31,431 nt of DNA from CAZADH01 sp964483805 (GTDB taxonomy: Bacteria > Muiribacteriota > Ozemobacteria > Ozemobacterales > Ozemobacteraceae), in assembly GCA_964483805.1 (NCBI GenBank), contig CAZADH010000031.1:1-31431 (forward strand). The letters run 5' to 3'. The notes below the pieces were generated by a model. It was not told where the DNA came from, made no database searches, and saw only the letters and a program-made list of their open reading frames with translations. Numbering within the stretch: the first letter of the stretch is position 1; each line of letters opens with the position of its first letter. Positions 24,304 to 31,431 of the stretch are shown here, piece after piece. The position numbers and the translations under genes were made by a program.

Positions 24304-25389
24304 TTACTCGAGCCGCAGGATTTCGCAGCGGCCGCCGGCAATGCGCAGCGAGAAGATGTGCCCATCGGAACCGACCCAATCGGGCCGGTTGGGGTCGAAC
24401 CCGGGGTCGTCGCGTGGCACGGCCCGACGGGCGATTTCGTGCCCGGCGGCGTCGAAGGTGACATAGAACCGTTGCGTGGCGGTGTCGCAGGTCACCTGCA
24501 GGCGGCTCTGCGCATCGACACCCAGGGGCATCGCCCAGGTGATCGGTGCCGGCGCCCGCAGCAGCGCAAACGGCTTCGGGGTGCGGTCGGTCGCACTCAT
24601 GACCACAAGCGGTCGCGTCGGCTCTGCCCCGGTGCACGGACCAAAGGCAAACACCCGACCCTGCGGCGACACGGCAACCCCGACGGTGCGGGCAAGCACA
24701 GCCACGGCACGCCCGGTGCTGTCGAGCACCGTCGTGTCTTGCCGGGCCATGTCTTCGATGTAAATACGTCCGGTTGCATCGCCATGCACGCGGTTGATCT
24801 GCGCCCACTGCTCGCGCTCACCGCGCCTCGCCGAAAAGACGCGCGGTTTGCGGCCGTCGAGGCCGAACTCGAGCACGGCGTTGTTCGCAGCGTCGCCGAC
24901 CAGGAGGGTGCCGGAGGCACCCGGCGCCAGATCGACGAGCAGGGGCGCCGAGGCGAGACCGGCCCGACGCGCGAGCGCGACGATGTCGAGTTCGCGGCGC
25001 TGCTTGCCCTGCGCATCGAAAGCGACGATGCGGCCGTTGAGGGTGTCACCAAGCCAGACGTTGCCCTTGCGATCGACGGCGGCGGCCATCGGCCCCTGGA
25101 ACGGCCCGTCGAGCACGGCACCCTTCTCGTCGAGCCACATGACCTGCTGCGGTCCGGTGCCGCGTTCGAGGGTGACCACCGGCACGAAGCGGCCGACACT
25201 CTCGTGACTGCCTGAAGCTGTGGCGCCAGGCGGGGCCACCAGCGGGCGGGCTTGCCCCACCGGCCGCCGGCCGGCCGCGGATTCAGTCTGAGCCTGGGCC
25301 CAACCCGCAGCGGGAGCAATCCCGAGAGCGAGCGCCAGACCGGTGCCCAACATGACCAGGCGACGACCACACCACCAGGACGATTGCAT
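24304..25389 (-). CDS. Secreted beta-propeller-like protein
   Basis: The ATG at 25389 gives 361 residues; its ribosome site is poor and an ATG 12 codons later is possible. A signal peptide is clear (LGTGLALALGIAPAAG, then WAQAQ). From about residue 80 there are NHL/propeller-type blades: MAAAVDRKGNVWLGDTLNG, LLVGDAANNAVLEFGLDG, INRVHGDATGRIYIEDMA, VAVSPQGRVFAFG and a last VGSDGHIFSLRI. Such proteins bind ligands or surfaces; no catalytic site is evident. It lies 44 bp after the NlpC/P60 gene on the same strand and is likely co-transcribed. The function is unknown. Confidence 0.65.
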   Translation of the reverse strand: MQSSWWCGRRLVMLGTGLALALGIAPAAGWAQAQTESAAGRRPVGQARPLVAPPGATASGSHESVGRFVPVVTLERGTGPQQVMWLDEKGAVLDGPFQGPMAAAVDRKGNVWLGDTLNGRIVAFDAQGKQRRELDIVALARRAGLASAPLLVDLAPGASGTLLVGDAANNAVLEFGLDGRKPRVFSARRGEREQWAQINRVHGDATGRIYIEDMARQDTTVLDSTGRAVAVLARTVGVAVSPQGRVFAFGPCTGAEPTRPLVVMSATDRTPKPFALLRAPAPITWAMPLGVDAQSRLQVTCDTATQRFYVTFDAAGHEIARRAVPRDDPGFDPNRPDWVGSDGHIFSLRIAGGRCEILRLE

Positions 25390-25398
25390 AGGCGTTGT

Positions 25399-25416
25399 TA
25401 TTTACTTGGTATTTAC
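25399..25416. repeat. Two TATTTAC direct repeats at 11-bp spacing
   Basis: TATTTAC is at 25399 and 25410, in the spacer between the NlpC/P60 stop and the propeller gene start. The period equals that of the CAATAC triplet at 4180-4207. Confidence 0.6.
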
Positions 25417-25433
25417 AGCGTCGTGTCGCAGTT

Positions 25434-26495
25434 TTACGAACCGCTCAGCTTGTCGAGCATCTGGTCCATGTTGTTGACCCGGAACACCCCCGCCCAGCGG
25501 CTCTCATAGCGCCGCGGCAGAATCTCGATGCGCACGCCCGACGAGCCGACCCGACCGGCGATGCGGGTGTCGCTCTTGACCTTGCTGGGGGTCGAGTGCG
25601 CGATGATCGGCTGGCCCGAACTGGTATAACCCATGAACAGCCCGACATGGCCGATGCCCGACGACCCCGGGTTCATGACGAAGATGTCGCCCGGCTTGAT
25701 CAGGTCACGCGGATTGGGCGGCGGGAACGCGCTGGTGACCTTCTTGGTGTATTGCGTTTTGTACACCTGGCTGCTGGGGAACCAACTGCGCTTCGAGAAG
25801 ACCGGCGGCACGCCCGAGGCGGCGGCCATCTTCTGGATGAACTGGCCGACGAACCCGGAGCAGTCGGTGCGCTCGGTGTAACCCTCTTTGTACGTGTGCC
25901 CGGCCCCAAAGACATAGGCCTTGTTGGCGGAGGCAAACTTCTCGACGACATCGAAGACCGATTTGAAGCGCTTGCTGTCGTAACCAAACCTCGCCGGGTC
26001 GAGCGACCCCGGGGGCAGGTCGACGGCCGGCCCGGTGCCATTGTCGCCGCCGTTGTTCGAGCCGCCATCGTCGTCGGCGGGTTTGCCGACGCTGACGTAC
26101 GCCGAATGGACGTACGCAACCCCACCGTTCCAGTTGATCTTGAGCCAATCGCCCTCGCGCGCCAGGATATGGATCTTGTCACCGTCGTACAGCTTGCCGA
26201 TGATCGCGCCCCACGGCTTGTCGCGCACGTTGAGCCGGGTGTTGACGTTGACGAACCCATACTGCCCCGACGGATCGGACGACTGGACGGGCGCAGCAGC
26301 GGCCGGCGTCGGCGCCGCGGTGATCGGCTCGATGCCGTTGACCGGCATGGTGATCGCCTGGCCGTTGAACGGCGAGGCCGCATTCTCTTCGGCGGGCAGG
26401 GGCAGGACACCTGCCATAACCACGCAAGCACCGGCAATCAGCCCGATGAACAGGCGATTCTTGGCGATCCGACGGCAATCAGCGACTGTCGACAT
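25434..26495 (-). CDS. Secreted SH3-domain NlpC/P60 peptidase
   Basis: A cell-wall hydrolase expected to cut peptidoglycan stem peptides. It starts at ATG 26495 (AGGAGG eight bases upstream) and has 353 residues. Residues about 10-35 form a signal peptide or anchor. A low-complexity Ala/Pro stretch leads to a bacterial SH3 domain (about 80-140; NTRLNVRDKPWG, GDWLKINWNGG, AYVHSAYV). An Asp/Gly/Asn linker precedes the NlpC/P60 domain with TDCSGFVGQF (C212), GIGHVGLFMG (H283) and IIAHST (H300), the expected Cys-His-third residue triad. The SH3 domain probably binds the wall. Its promoter is at 26537-26542 and the propeller gene follows 44 bp downstream. Confidence 0.9.
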   Translation of the reverse strand: MSTVADCRRIAKNRLFIGLIAGACVVMAGVLPLPAEENAASPFNGQAITMPVNGIEPITAAPTPAAAAPVQSSDPSGQYGFVNVNTRLNVRDKPWGAIIGKLYDGDKIHILAREGDWLKINWNGGVAYVHSAYVSVGKPADDDGGSNNGGDNGTGPAVDLPPGSLDPARFGYDSKRFKSVFDVVEKFASANKAYVFGAGHTYKEGYTERTDCSGFVGQFIQKMAAASGVPPVFSKRSWFPSSQVYKTQYTKKVTSAFPPPNPRDLIKPGDIFVMNPGSSGIGHVGLFMGYTSSGQPIIAHSTPSKVKSDTRIAGRVGSSGVRIEILPRRYESRWAGVFRVNNMDQMLDKLSGS

Positions 26496-26536
26496 GAGTC
26501 CGACCTCCTGGCTGAAACGTGTCACATTTGTTGTTC

Positions 26537-26542
26537 ATTATA
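26537..26542 (-). promoter_or_regulatory. -10 element TATAAT of the NlpC/P60 gene
   Basis: The minus strand reads GGGTATAATGAAC, 42 bp before the ATG. No good -35 is visible. Confidence 0.5.
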
Positions 26543-26639
26543 CCCAAAACCAAGACAGGGTTGGTGGAGACCCCCGAAACTCGTCTGGCACTCATGCGAA
26601 GCCACGATCTCGAGCGCACTCCGAGAAACGCGGCCGTTC

Positions 26640-27041
26640 TCATCGGCGGGCCAGACGCAAGCGCGCCTCCTGGCAACGTTCGCCCCCGCAGGCAAATTCG
26701 GCACAGACCTGGGGCCGCGTCGGCCAGATCGCGCACCGGAAACCGTCTTCCCAGGTGCAGGTGAGAAAGGGGCAGCGGACAACGGGCGACCGCGATTGAT
26801 CGCCCGGATCCAGCCAGATTTCGGACGAGAACGTGCGGACTGCACCGGCAGCATCGAGGTCAATCTGCACGTAGCGTAAGACGTCGTGGCGTCCTTCCTG
26901 CACCCACCGCGCCACATCCGCCGCCGTCGCCCGCAACGCCCCCTCGCACAATTCGCAACAGATGCCGCACCACCGACAGTCGAGGGTCTCGAGCGCACGT
27001 TTGCGCAGCTCGGCGTACGTTGGTCGTGGACGTTCAACCAT
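26640..27041 (-). CDS. YkgJ-like Cys-cluster protein
   Basis: The ATG at 27041 gives 133 residues; the ribosome site is weak (AGGT ten bases upstream). A dense N-terminal motif DCRWCGICCELCEG (C22, C25, C28, C29, C32) and further cysteines in RCPFLTC, RCAIWPTRPQVCAEFACGGERC match the CxxCxxCC cluster family (YkgJ/FliB-type), thought to bind zinc or iron-sulphur. The RPxVC segment is characteristic of that family. The cellular role is not known. It lies alone on the minus strand between the NlpC/P60 promoter and the divergent M48 gene. Confidence 0.8.
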   Translation of the reverse strand: MVERPRPTYAELRKRALETLDCRWCGICCELCEGALRATAADVARWVQEGRHDVLRYVQIDLDAAGAVRTFSSEIWLDPGDQSRSPVVRCPFLTCTWEDGFRCAIWPTRPQVCAEFACGGERCQEARLRLARR

Positions 27042-27144
27042 GGTCAATGTTACCTGCGACGCGGCGACCCGGTTTTTTTGGGGGGCCAAGGGTACATCAA
27101 CGCCCCCCCCGACAACCGCAGCAGTTCGAGACAATTCAGGCTTC

Positions 27145-27174
27145 TTGACGGTCGGCGCCATCGTTCCCTACAAT
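27145..27174 (+). promoter_or_regulatory. Promoter of the M48 protease gene
   Basis: TTGACG (27145-27150), an 18-bp spacer, then TACAAT (27169-27174): the best classical -35/-10 pair in the window. The predicted start near 27181 gives a leader of about 62 nt. Confidence 0.65.
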
Positions 27175-27242
27175 TATCTTAATATTCACGGACACTGTTT
27201 TCTCCCCGCAAATTCCGGCCATCCGGCCGAAAGAGGTGCAAT

Positions 27243-28445
27243 ATGAAGAATGCCAGCCAGGTGATCAAGGTGGGGCACTACTGGTCGCGCAGTCTCGTGC
27301 TGACGGTGCTGCTCGCACTCGCGTGCGTGGCGCCCGCACAGGCCATCAATTTCGACGACATCACCAAGGGCATCAACAAGATCGATCAGTTGCTCGGCGC
27401 CATCAGTGCACCTCTCGAAAGTATTGCGCCCCCCACCACCACCGCCCAGTCGCCAGCGGCAACGACCAGTCCGGCGAAGAACGAGTCATGGTGGGACAAG
27501 ACCCTCGGCGGTCTCGAAACCGGCTGGGAAAAGAACGCCGGCGCCCAGGGCTATGAAGCGTTCAAGAAGAAGCCCGGTTTTTACAAAGACGGCGCAATGC
27601 TCAACCAGCTTGGCCGGGTCGCCCGCAAGCTCGTGCCCGTCATCGAACGCCAAGACTTGACCTACCGTTTTCAGATTCTCGACACCGACGAAGTGAATGC
27701 GTTCGCCATGCCCGGTGGTTACGTCTACGTGACCAAGGGGCTGATGAAGCAGATCAGCGGTGATGACGAACTCGCCGGCGTCGTGGCCCACGAACTCGGT
27801 CACATCGTGAAGAAGCATGGCGTTCGCCAGGCCGAAAAACAAGGGATCATGATGGCCGTGGTCGCCGCGATGGCGATCAAAGACGAGACGCGCAAATACG
27901 CAGCGATTGCCGGTGTGGCCGCCTACTTCGCCAACCTGAAGTTCTCGCGCGACGACGAGTTCGAAGCCGATGCCAAGGCGGTCAAATACACGGTCAACGC
28001 CGGGTTCAACCCGAACGGCCTGATCACCTTCTTCAACAAGATCAACAAAGACGGCAGTGCCACGAAGGTCACCAAGTATTTCTCGACCCACCCGCCCACC
28101 AACGAGCGCATCGCCAAGGTGCAGCAACAGATCGCCCAGTATCAGCGCAACGGCCAGACCTACGCGCAGACGCCCACCACGGTGCCGACCACGACCGCCG
28201 GTGGCAGCTACAGCGGCACCGGTACCGTGCCGAACCAAGGCGGCAACGGCACGAGCTACAGCGGCACCGGTCAGCCCACCACCAATGGCAACCTGCAGGC
28301 CGCCTACAACCGCTACATCCTCGCCCGGCAGAACTACGAGAAGCTGCTGGCCGCCCAGGCCCCCTACGACCAGCTCATGAAGGCGTTCAACGAGTATCAG
28401 GCCGCCCAGAAGGCGTATCTGGCCCTCAAGAACGGCACCCGCTGA
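27243..28445 (+). CDS. Secreted M48-family zinc metalloprotease
   Basis: ATG 27243 with AGAGGT just upstream; 400 residues. Residues 1-35 are a signal peptide ending APAQA. The peptidase core has FAMPGGYVYVTKGLM, VVAHELGHIVKKHG with the zinc motif HELGH (183-187), the third ligand region DDEFEADAKAVKY (E239 or E241) and FSTHPPTNERI, typical of BepA/LoiP-type envelope quality-control proteases. Unlike BepA there is no obvious TPR domain; instead the C-terminus has a Gly/Ser/Thr-rich linker with two SYSGTG copies and a Tyr/Ala/Gln-rich helix (NYEKLLAAQAPYDQLMKAFN). It is transcribed alone between its own promoter and a strong terminator. Confidence 0.92.
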   Translation: MKNASQVIKVGHYWSRSLVLTVLLALACVAPAQAINFDDITKGINKIDQLLGAISAPLESIAPPTTTAQSPAATTSPAKNESWWDKTLGGLETGWEKNAGAQGYEAFKKKPGFYKDGAMLNQLGRVARKLVPVIERQDLTYRFQILDTDEVNAFAMPGGYVYVTKGLMKQISGDDELAGVVAHELGHIVKKHGVRQAEKQGIMMAVVAAMAIKDETRKYAAIAGVAAYFANLKFSRDDEFEADAKAVKYTVNAGFNPNGLITFFNKINKDGSATKVTKYFSTHPPTNERIAKVQQQIAQYQRNGQTYAQTPTTVPTTTAGGSYSGTGTVPNQGGNGTSYSGTGQPTTNGNLQAAYNRYILARQNYEKLLAAQAPYDQLMKAFNEYQAAQKAYLALKNGTR

Positions 28446-28468
28446 CGTTTTTTACGGTTTCACGCGAG

Positions 28469-28500
28469 AACCCCGGCCTCGACGAGGCCGGGGTTCTTGT
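28469..28500 (+). terminator. Strong rho-independent terminator after the M48 gene
   Basis: A 12-bp perfect stem AACCCCGGCCTC / GAGGCCGGGGTT with loop GAC is followed by CTTGTATTT. The 3' part CCGGGGTTCTTGT recurs at 28531-28543 without its 5' arm. Confidence 0.85.
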
Positions 28501-28517
28501 ATTTACGGCATCAATAC
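28499..28517. repeat. GTATTT-N7-CAATAC pair after the M48 terminator
   Basis: It has the same spacing as the element at 22306-22324. It begins in the T-rich tail of the terminator. The rest of the spacer up to speA (28518-28655) shows only the partial terminator copy. Confidence 0.5.
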
Positions 28518-28655
28518 ACGTCGTGCAAAACCGGGGTTCTTGTCATCCCGCGGCAACGCCACCCGAGCACAACCGGCGGTTCCGTCTGGCCGGCGTCCCC
28601 AAAATGCTCATGACCGGCTCCAGCACTGGCCAATCGCCGGCCCCGGACAGCCATG

Positions 28656-30554
28656 TCACACGATGTATGTATACCCGTACAGACCCGACCGATAGATGGC
28701 CAGGAACTCCTTGCCTTCCTGTACGGTGATCTTCTTCTCTTTGACCGAAGCGCTCACCCAGGATTCCATGGTGCGCACCAGGCGTTTGTGCGAGAACTGG
28801 ACGTAGTCGAGCACATCGGCCACAGCTTCACCGTCGATGACCTTGTCGATCGTCCAGTTGCCGTCGTCACCGACGGTGACGTGCACGGCATTGGTGTCGC
28901 CAAACAGGTTGTGCAGGTCGCCCAGGATCTCCTGATACGCGCCGACCAGGAACACTCCCATGTAATACGGCTCGTGCGGCGACAACTCGTGCACGGCCAG
29001 CGTCGAGCTGAAGCTGCGCGTGCCGATGAAATGGTCGATCTTGCCGTCGGAATCACAGGTGATGTCCTGCAAAGTTGCATGGCGTGTCGGTTTCTCGGTG
29101 AGCCGATGCAGGGGCATGATCGGGAACAACTGGTCGATCGCCCACGCGTCGGGCAGTGACTGGAACAACGAGAAATTGCAGAAATACTTGTCGGCCAGCA
29201 ACTTGTCGAGCTGCTTGAGTTCCTCTGGCGGGTGCTTCTGATCGGCGGCCAATGCACGAACCTCAGCGGCAATCGCCCAGAACAGGCGTTCGGCCGTGGC
29301 CCGCGTCTTCAGATCGAGCATGCCGAGACTGAAGCGATCGAGCGCCTCTTCACGCAGTTGCTGCGCATCGTGCCACGCCTCGACCATGGTCACATTGTTG
29401 AGACACTCATTGATGTTGTGCAACTCGCGCACGATCTCGTGATCCTTGGCGGTGATGCGGGGCTGATCGTGGTCGAAATAGGGCATCGTCTGCGACTCGA
29501 GCACGTTGAACACCAACACTGAGTGGTGCGCGGTCAGGGCGCGACCCGATTCGGTGATGAGGTGCGGGTGCGGCAGGTTGTTTTTGTCGGACGCGTCTTT
29601 GAGAGCGTAAATCGCATCGTTGGCGTATTCCTGAATCGAGTAGTTCACACTCGAGGTCAGAGTCGTGCGCGAGCCGTCGTAATCGACGCCGAGACCGCCA
29701 CCGATATCGACGTATTCAACCTCGCACCCCAGTTTGCGCACCTGCACGTAGAACTGTGCGACCTCGCGCAAACCCGCCTTGATCTTGCGAATATTGGTGA
29801 TCTGGCTGCCCAGATGAAAGTGGATGAGCTTCACGCAATCGAGCATGTCCGCTTCTCTGACCAGCGAAATCGCCTCGAGCAGGTCGGCGGCGTGCATGCC
29901 GAACTTGCTCTGATCGCCGCCGGATTCTTCCCATTTGCCGCTACCGGCAGTCGCCAACTTGATGCGGATCCCGATGTTCGGCCGCAACTTCAGTCGTTTT
30001 GCCACCGAGAGCAACAGTCGCAACTCATTGAGCTTCTCGGCGACGATGTACAGACGCTTGCCCATTTTCGTCGCCAACAGCGCCAACTCGATGAAGTCTT
30101 CGTCTTTGTAGCCGTTGCAGACGATGAGGGCATCGGGGTTGTCCATGATGGCGAGAACCGCGTGCAACTCAGGCTTGGAGCCGGCTTCGAGACCGATGAA
30201 GAACTTCTTGCCATGACTGACGATCTCTTCGACGACCGGACGCTGCTGGTTGACCTTGATCGGGTACACTGTGAAATACTTGCCGCCGTATTCACACTCT
30301 TCCGCGGCCCGCCGGAAGCAACCGGCAATGGTCTCGATGCGGTCGTCGAGAATGTCAGGGAACCGCAACAACACCGGCATGGCGACATCGCGCAGCACCA
30401 GCTCATCGACCAGTTCCTTCAAATCGATCGACGGACCCTTGTCGCGCCGCGGATTGACCACGATATGGCCTTGTTTGTTGATCCCGAAGTAATTGATGCC
30501 CCAACCCTGGATATTGTACAACTCGGCCGAGTCGTCGGTTCGCCACTTGCGCAT
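28656..30554 (-). CDS. speA: Biosynthetic arginine decarboxylase
   Basis: A PLP enzyme that converts arginine to agmatine, the first step of one polyamine route. It starts at ATG 30554 (GGAG ten bases upstream) and has 632 residues, the usual length for SpeA. Landmarks are TVYPIKVNQQ with the PLP lysine K100, GLEAGSKPEL, IHFHLGSQ, VDIGGGLGVDYDGS, ESGRALTAHH and the C-terminal catalytic region DITCDSDGKID (C500), then GVFLVGAYQEILGDLHNLFGD. The fold is alanine-racemase type. No agmatinase or agmatine deiminase is in the window. A promoter candidate is just upstream, so it is probably a single-gene transcript. Confidence 0.96.
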   Translation of the reverse strand: MRKWRTDDSAELYNIQGWGINYFGINKQGHIVVNPRRDKGPSIDLKELVDELVLRDVAMPVLLRFPDILDDRIETIAGCFRRAAEECEYGGKYFTVYPIKVNQQRPVVEEIVSHGKKFFIGLEAGSKPELHAVLAIMDNPDALIVCNGYKDEDFIELALLATKMGKRLYIVAEKLNELRLLLSVAKRLKLRPNIGIRIKLATAGSGKWEESGGDQSKFGMHAADLLEAISLVREADMLDCVKLIHFHLGSQITNIRKIKAGLREVAQFYVQVRKLGCEVEYVDIGGGLGVDYDGSRTTLTSSVNYSIQEYANDAIYALKDASDKNNLPHPHLITESGRALTAHHSVLVFNVLESQTMPYFDHDQPRITAKDHEIVRELHNINECLNNVTMVEAWHDAQQLREEALDRFSLGMLDLKTRATAERLFWAIAAEVRALAADQKHPPEELKQLDKLLADKYFCNFSLFQSLPDAWAIDQLFPIMPLHRLTEKPTRHATLQDITCDSDGKIDHFIGTRSFSSTLAVHELSPHEPYYMGVFLVGAYQEILGDLHNLFGDTNAVHVTVGDDGNWTIDKVIDGEAVADVLDYVQFSHKRLVRTMESWVSASVKEKKITVQEGKEFLAIYRSGLYGYTYIV

Positions 30555-30605
30555 GGTTCGTCATCTCCGGTCGATAGGATTACGCGCGGATTTCCGGCGA
30601 CTCTT

Positions 30606-30633
30606 TTATAACCGCAATCATCGCGGTACGCAA
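30606..30633 (-). promoter_or_regulatory. Candidate promoter of speA
   Basis: The minus strand reads TTGCGT, 16 bp, TTATAA, followed by AAAG. The predicted start near 30599 gives a leader of about 45 nt. The remainder of the 176-bp spacer shows nothing I can name. Confidence 0.4.
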
Positions 30634-30730
30634 CCGATAATCACGGGGGCGACGATGTTTTCAACGACTCCGCGCGCAAGGTCCCAGGGTACCCCAACCT
30701 GCCTGCACGCGCAGCGTGGTGGCCGCCACC

Positions 30731-31384
30731 TCACCCGCGCCCGTCGAACTCGGGCAGATCAATGCGGTATTTCTTGGGCACGTGGTGCTGTTGCAGGGCC
30801 AGGTTGATGCGCTCGCGCACGGCGATGCTGTCGAAGAAGCGACGCCACAGGGTCTGCATCGCCGCTTCGTGTGCGTCGGCCGCCGGCATGGGCGCGGCCG
30901 CGCGCGGCACCAGTGCCCAGGTGCGCCGGTCGTAGACGGCGGCAATCTCCCGGCGTTGGTCATGGATGATCCAGTCCTGATCGCCCAGTCGCCTGGCAAA
31001 CCACGGCGCCAACAGCGGCAAGACGAAGCAGTCGGGATGCAGCGACGCATAGTACAGGTTGGTGCCGAGTTGCCGGAACCGCAGCAACCCCCGCAGTTTG
31101 TCGGCCTCGCGCAGAACCCGGCGCCGCAGGCCATGAACCGCAATCACCCGCGGATCGGCGAGGCGATCGTCGACGGCGGCCCCAGCCTCCTGGGCCAGTG
31201 CCAGGTAGCGCGCCACCCGCATGGCGACATCGGGCGTATCGGCGAGAAAGGCCAACCAGGCCGTTTGCCAACTGTGCGGCACGATGCGCAACGGCCGGCC
31301 GGAGACAGCCACATGCACGCGTGGATGCAGGCCGTCTTCATCGTCGGAGTGCGCGTGCTCGACCTGCACCAGGGCGGTGGTCAC
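30731..31384 (-). CDS. DUF4130-type protein (putative DNA metabolism)
   Basis: GTG at 31384, 217 residues, soluble, no signal. The middle and C-terminal segments match the DUF4130 family: LHPDCFVLPLLAPWFARRLG, DWIIHDQRREIAAVYDRR, LWRRFFDSIAVRERINLALQ, and a final VPKKYRIDLPEF. In many bacteria this family is encoded next to a radical-SAM protein annotated as DNA modification or repair. Here its start overlaps the stop of an upstream frame by four bases (GTGA), which fits a coupled pair. The N-terminal 80 residues are less conserved. The molecular function is unknown. Confidence 0.75.
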   Translation of the reverse strand: MTTALVQVEHAHSDDEDGLHPRVHVAVSGRPLRIVPHSWQTAWLAFLADTPDVAMRVARYLALAQEAGAAVDDRLADPRVIAVHGLRRRVLREADKLRGLLRFRQLGTNLYYASLHPDCFVLPLLAPWFARRLGDQDWIIHDQRREIAAVYDRRTWALVPRAAAPMPAADAHEAAMQTLWRRFFDSIAVRERINLALQQHHVPKKYRIDLPEFDGRG

Positions 31385-31431
31385 GCCGATCGCCGCCGGT
31401 AGACCAGCGGGATCATGTGCATCTTCTGTAT
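31381..31431 (-). CDS. C-terminus of an upstream gene, possibly the radical-SAM partner
   Basis: Sixteen codons (IQKMHMIPLVYRRRSA) and TGA are visible, and the TGA overlaps the GTG start of the DUF4130 gene. Identity as the radical-SAM partner is suggested only by the usual neighbourhood of DUF4130; the visible part is too short to show a domain. Confidence 0.45.
   Translation of the reverse strand: MQKMHMIPLVYRRRSA

Noticed and set aside
27073..27110. T7-G6 ... C8 hairpin as a terminator
   Set aside because: The stem is real, but the T run precedes it on the plus strand and would be an A run after it on the minus strand, so neither orientation has the U tract of a terminator.

Overview
The window is about 31.4 kb of high-GC bacterial DNA with no tRNA, rRNA, CRISPR array or insertion sequence that I can see. 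The cell is probably Gram-negative: there is a heptosyltransferase-like GT9, a lipid-linked-sugar type GT39, many signal-peptide proteins, an M48 protease of the envelope quality-control type and a PilT-like pilus ATPase. It uses the MEP isoprenoid pathway (ispH) and makes agmatine from arginine (speA). I cannot name the phylum. Genes are mostly tightly packed. Several start behind extended -10 promoters (TGnTAnnnT) and most have clear Shine-Dalgarno sites.

Layout. 1-5.9 kb, minus strand: a repetitive secreted protein cut by the left edge, a secreted protein with kinase-like motifs, a GT9 and a GT39 glycosyltransferase. 5.9-14 kb: a secreted 5'-nucleotidase, a convergent sugar-isomerase-like protein, a membrane-fused spermidine synthase-like protein, a 750-residue secreted protein with ADP-ribosyltransferase-like motifs, and a small 65-residue gene. 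14.1-24.3 kb: ispH, divergent from two very large membrane cyclases and a HEAT-repeat/PilT fusion ATPase. 24.3-31.4 kb: a secreted beta-propeller-like protein, an SH3/NlpC-P60 hydrolase, a Cys-cluster protein, an M48 protease, speA, and a DUF4130-type protein overlapping the end of an upstream gene at the right edge.

The most striking content is at 15.1-24.3 kb. The two class III cyclase proteins share one layout: TM, sensor, two TMs, sensor, TM, HAMP, cyclase. Their catalytic residues are divided. The first keeps both metal-binding Asp but has lost the adenine-contact Lys and the transition-state Asn and Arg. The second keeps Lys, Asn and Arg but has Gly and Glu where the two Asp should be. 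That is the division of labour of the C1 and C2 halves of animal transmembrane adenylyl cyclases, and it predicts an obligate heterodimer with one complete active site. An assembly gap (10 N) lies exactly between them, so they could even be one fused polypeptide. The cyclases are followed within 82 bp by the HEAT-PilT ATPase, which suggests a link between cAMP-type signalling and pilus function.

A second pattern is a set of short AT-rich islands built on GTATT/AATAC words. They occur as 11-bp phased direct repeats or as inverted pairs, in spacers and also inside genes where they bring in codons otherwise rare here. Their function is unknown.
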